This document shows positions 61,421 to 64,000 of a stretch of DNA of 64,000 nt, piece by piece. This DNA is from Leptolyngbya sp. FACHB-60 (GTDB taxonomy: Bacteria > Cyanobacteriota > Cyanobacteriia > Phormidesmidales > Phormidesmidaceae): positions 186,001-250,000 of the forward strand of contig NZ_JACJOX010000049.1 of the NCBI RefSeq assembly GCF_014695775.1, written 5' to 3'. The position numbers and the translations under genes were made by a program. The notes beneath the pieces were generated by a model. The model was not told the origin of the DNA. It saw only the letters and a program-made list of their open reading frames with translations, and searched no databases. Positions within the stretch are counted from its first letter, which is position 1; every line of letters begins with the position of its first letter.

Positions 61421-62734
61421 TCAAACCCCCAGGCTGGTGCGGGTGCGGGAGCCGACAACGCCATCGGCGGTTAGGGCTCGGCTGGCCTGATACTGGCGCA
61501 CGGCGCGATCGGTGCCGGGGCCAAACACGCCGTCGGCTACTACCGGAATACCGGCGCGGGCGATCGCCTGCTGCACGGCCCGCACATCGTCGCCTCGTGT
61601 GTAGGGGTTGGCCAACCGCAGCACTCGGATAAAGGAGGGTGACGTTGGGGGCGGCGGGGTGCTGGGGGTCTGCTGTTGTAGCCTCGTCCAGGTTTCGGGG
61701 CCAACGACGCCATCGGCGGTTAGGGCTCGGCTGGCCTGGAACTGGCGCACGGCGCGATCGGTGCCGGGGCCAAAGATGCCGTCGGCGGTGACGGCGATGC
61801 CCTGGCGGCTGAGGGCCTGTTGTAGTGTCAGCACATCGCTGCCTGAAGTGAGCGGGTTGGTAAGCCGCAGCAGTCGGTTTTGGGCCGGGGGCTGGGCCGG
61901 GGGCGACTGTTGCAGCCTCGCCCAGGTTTGGGGGCCAACGACGCCATCGGCAGGGAGGCCCTGCGATCGCTGAAACTGCTCGACCGCGATCGCCGTCGCC
62001 GGGCCAAAGTAGCCATCGGCCACTACATTTGCCCCCCAGCGCACTAGCGCCTGTTGCACCTGCTGCACATCCTGACCGTTGGTGTAGGGGTTGGTGAGCG
62101 ATAGCAGCCGCGCCTCTGGGGCGGTTGGCACCCCGCCGCCGCTCGACACCGTGGGCCGATTGGCCAGATAGGCCTGGGCCTCTTGACTGAGGTAGCGGTT
62201 ACCGCTAGGGGTACGGCCACCCGCCAAATACCGCTGCCCAGCGGTGCTGAGGGCTACCCCCGGCGTGCCCGCCAAAAACACATTGGCTTCCGACAGGCGA
62301 CGGCGCAGCAGCCCTTCTTCCACATTGGTGCCGGGGTTGCGGTAGAGAATGAGTGCCGCTTCCAGGTTTCGCCACTCCTGGTTGCGCAGCACCCGCGAAA
62401 GGGTTTCAAAGCCGCTGGCCCCGAAGAAGTTGGCCCCCAGGTTGTAGGCAAAGCTGAGAATTGCCCCCCGCTGGTTGTCATTCATGGTTGACCAGGCGGG
62501 AATGCGCTGCTGAGGCGGCAGGTAGGTGTTGGCGACCTGCATCATCAGCAACTCGTCGGCCTCTTCTCGGGTGATGCGATCGCCCAGTTTGAAGGGCTGG
62601 CCATTCTTATTGCGGGTTGAACCCCAACCAATGGTGATCGGCAAATTCCCGGTCTTGGGGTCTGGGTAGGCTTGCAGACTCAAGCCCTCAAAGGTTTTGA
62701 TCAGGTCTAGACCTGGCGTGGGCACCCCGGCCAT
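61421..62734 (-). CDS. lysozyme-like glycoside hydrolase (GH24-like) with three peptidoglycan-binding repeats
   Basis: 437 residues. Residues 1-~145 are a phage-type lysozyme: catalytic Glu 16 in KTFEGLSLQAYPDP, Asp 25 eight residues later, then ITIGWGST with Thr. Three peptidoglycan-binding units follow, with cores LRLTNPLTSGSDVLTLQQAL, ...DGIFGPGTDRAVRQFQASRAL and similar (about 210-435). No signal peptide is seen, as for many holin-dependent or lipid-released enzymes. GAGG nine bases before ATG 62734 marks the start; the frame is open 42 codons further upstream. Confidence 0.9.
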   Translation of the reverse strand: MAGVPTPGLDLIKTFEGLSLQAYPDPKTGNLPITIGWGSTRNKNGQPFKLGDRITREEADELLMMQVANTYLPPQQRIPAWSTMNDNQRGAILSFAYNLGANFFGASGFETLSRVLRNQEWRNLEAALILYRNPGTNVEEGLLRRRLSEANVFLAGTPGVALSTAGQRYLAGGRTPSGNRYLSQEAQAYLANRPTVSSGGGVPTAPEARLLSLTNPYTNGQDVQQVQQALVRWGANVVADGYFGPATAIAVEQFQRSQGLPADGVVGPQTWARLQQSPPAQPPAQNRLLRLTNPLTSGSDVLTLQQALSRQGIAVTADGIFGPGTDRAVRQFQASRALTADGVVGPETWTRLQQQTPSTPPPPTSPSFIRVLRLANPYTRGDDVRAVQQAIARAGIPVVADGVFGPGTDRAVRQYQASRALTADGVVGSRTRTSLGV

Positions 62735-62813
62735 AGCAATTACCTCACGGAAAACGTTAGAACTTACCGCAAGTGTATCGATCTGGGGTGCCCTATAGAT
62801 TTCTGCCGTAGGG

Positions 62814-63629
62814 TTAGGGCCAAAGGGTGCCGGTGGGGCGACAGTGGCCAAAAACCTCATGCCAATTCACCACTGAGCCGATGACGGCGATCGCCGGAGC
62901 TTCAAAGCCTGTCTCTGCCACCTGAGCCACGATGGTGGTCAGGGTGCCAATCAGCGTTTCTTGCTGCGGGTAAGTGCCCCAGCGAATCAGTGCCACAGGG
63001 GTGTCGGCGCTGAGGTCGGCAGCCAGCAGCTCGGCGGTAATTGTCCCCAAATTGTGAATACCCATGTACACCACAATGGTCTCAGACCCTTGGGCTAGGG
63101 CGCGCCAGTTCACCCTCGGGCGATACTTTCCTGCCGACTCATGACCAGTCACAAAGGTCACCGACGAACTCTGGCTGCGATGGGTCACCGGAATGCCCGC
63201 ATAGGCCGGTACCGCTACTCCAGCGGTGATGCCCGGCACTACCTCTACCGCGATGCCTGCTTCTACCATGGCCGCCATTTCTTCGCCGCCGCGCCCAAAC
63301 ACAAAGGGGTCGCCTCCTTTGAGACGCACTACCACAGCGTGAACCCTGGCCTGATCGATGATCAACTGATTGATTTCCTCTTGCCCCAAAGAATGTCGAC
63401 CGCGCCGCTTGCCCGCGTTGATCACCGTGGCCTGGGGGTTGATCATGGCCAGAATAGGAGCGCTCACTAAGGCGTCGTGGATGACCACGTCGGCGCACTC
63501 TAGCAGCCCCTTGCCCCGCAGCGTAAACAGGCCCGGATCGCCCGGCCCAGCGCCGACCAGGTAAACCATGCCGTAGGACTGACCCCCATGGGGCGGAAAG
63601 GCTATAGGCTGAGATGCTGCCGACACCAT
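62814..63629 (-). CDS. cobA: uroporphyrinogen-III C-methyltransferase
   Basis: 271 residues. Contains VYLVGAGPGDPGLFTLRG, VVRLKGGDPFVFGRG with the SAM-site Gly-Asp-Pro, and VVPGITAGVAVPAYAGIPVTHR. Methylates uroporphyrinogen III at C2 and C7 to precorrin-2 for siroheme or cobalamin. Second copy of this activity in the window. ATG 63629 precedes a ~20-residue N-terminal extension before the family core (MVYLVGAG); an internal ATG at 63569 is possible. It follows a chelatase gene on the same strand. Confidence 0.93.
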   Translation of the reverse strand: MVSAASQPIAFPPHGGQSYGMVYLVGAGPGDPGLFTLRGKGLLECADVVIHDALVSAPILAMINPQATVINAGKRRGRHSLGQEEINQLIIDQARVHAVVVRLKGGDPFVFGRGGEEMAAMVEAGIAVEVVPGITAGVAVPAYAGIPVTHRSQSSSVTFVTGHESAGKYRPRVNWRALAQGSETIVVYMGIHNLGTITAELLAADLSADTPVALIRWGTYPQQETLIGTLTTIVAQVAETGFEAPAIAVIGSVVNWHEVFGHCRPTGTLWP

Positions 63630-63708
63630 AGGCGTGATCCAATCCAAACAAAAAACAAAAAGGCTAGCTCAGGAAACTTGCCATCCCCTAGGGTAGACCG
63701 TTGCCGAC

Positions 63709-63751
63709 CCGTCGTCGCTAGTGGCCCTACCTAGGACACTAGCGACGACGG
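63709..63751. terminator. 15-base-pair hairpin across the end of the chelatase gene
   Basis: CCGTCGTCGCTAGTG (63709-63723) and CACTAGCGACGACGG (63737-63751) are perfect complements with a 13-base loop. The right arm lies in the last codons of the upstream CbiX-like gene and its stop (63731-63733) is in the loop. No T-run follows on the minus strand, so it may act as an attenuator, stability element or weak terminator before cobA. Confidence 0.75.
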
Positions 63752-64000
63752 ATGAACCGCGTGGCGAAAGGCCACCCGTTGCATCGGTACCAGCGCCTGC
63801 GGGGGCTTGGTCGGTGTGCGATCGAGGGCGAGGTCAATCACTAGGCGGGCCAGCTCAGGCGACGGCCCCAACGGCGGCAGCAGGTGAAACCCCATCTGCG
63901 GAAAGCGCTCGGCCAACTCTTCGGTATGGTGGGTAATAGCATCGGTGGTGCTGCCCGCAAACAAGAAGTAGGGCAAAATCGCCACCCGCTGCACCCCACT
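63731..64000 (-). CDS. CbiX/SirB-type sirohydrochlorin chelatase, C-terminal part (partial)
   Basis: About 90 residues of the C-terminus; the gene continues past the window edge. The sequence VAILPYFLFAGSTTDAI and ERFPQMGFHLLPPLGPSPELARLVID are the typical second-half blocks of CbiX/SirB, which insert iron or cobalt into sirohydrochlorin. The usual metal-site His of the N-terminal half is outside the window. Transcribed leftward into cobA, so a siroheme operon is likely. Confidence 0.82.
   Translation of the reverse strand, partial: SGVQRVAILPYFLFAGSTTDAITHHTEELAERFPQMGFHLLPPLGPSPELARLVIDLALDRTPTKPPQALVPMQRVAFRHAVHPSSLVS

Overview
The window looks like a chromosomal segment of a filamentous-type, fairly GC-rich cyanobacterium, perhaps Leptolyngbya- or Nodosilinea-like (the genus is an inference). 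The evidence is the very high density of the HIP1 palindrome GCGATCGC, an NblA phycobilisome-degradation protein, a Cys4/pentapeptide-repeat Ser/Thr kinase of the SpkB type, a GgtABCD-like compatible-solute ABC transporter, FutA/FutB iron-transport proteins, a CobA-HemD fusion, several Uma2-family genes, and dispersed intergenic repeats typical of cyanobacteria. I found no rRNA, tRNA, CRISPR array, integrase, transposase or prophage.

Layout. 1-8.6 kb: pheT, SpkB-like kinase, AI-2E-type permease, GDSL hydrolase, DUF2252 protein, RidA. 8.7-15.1 kb: sugar/compatible-solute ABC transporter (two permeases, ATPase, lipoprotein) with a PAS-GAF-GGDEF diguanylate cyclase between the ATPase and the binding protein. 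15.2-24.2 kb: hotdog thioesterase and TetR regulator divergent over two identical-architecture operators, Uma2, methionine aminopeptidase, a GNAT gene broken by an amber codon, Fe-S aldo/keto reductase, DUF151, riboflavin synthase, a P-loop kinase, a membrane mannosyltransferase carrying an in-frame intergenic-type repeat, and a GST. 24.3-31.2 kb: hisC, cobA-hemD, coaE running into a degenerate N6-methylase-like gene, an SRPBCC protein and a methyltransferase. 31.3-39.1 kb: methyltransferase, SOUL protein, HAD phosphatase, TVP38-type protein, SDR, VOC protein, ABC exporter, YdcF/DUF218 protein. 39.4-45.4 kb: ferric-iron permease and binding protein bracketing Uma2 and an LRR protein with about 28 repeats. 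45.7-56 kb: TonB-like proline-rich protein, NblA, GAF/zinc-ribbon-like protein, PBP4-type carboxypeptidase, LpxB-related protein, DUF2726 protein and a 7-PAS hybrid histidine kinase with two receivers. 56-59.2 kb: a visibly AT-richer accessory patch with a secreted protein, an alpha/beta hydrolase between related short repeats, and a DUF433/DUF5615 toxin-antitoxin-like pair. 59.2-64 kb: membrane SGNH protein, lysozyme with three peptidoglycan-binding repeats, and a second cobA behind a CbiX/SirB-type chelatase that runs off the window.

Functional links. Tetrapyrrole and siroheme synthesis appears twice (cobA-hemD at 25.4 kb; cobA plus chelatase at 63 kb). Iron uptake, phycobilisome turnover and several sensors (diguanylate cyclase, GAF protein, hybrid kinase) suggest nutrient and light response. 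Cell-wall functions cluster in the right third. The most unusual signals are repeat elements read in-frame inside two proteins, a family of long inverted repeats between genes, the twin operators at 15.77-15.81 kb, the methylase whose NPPY motif is replaced, and the GNAT amber codon. I saw no clear evidence of a multi-gene defence island or a wholly new system.
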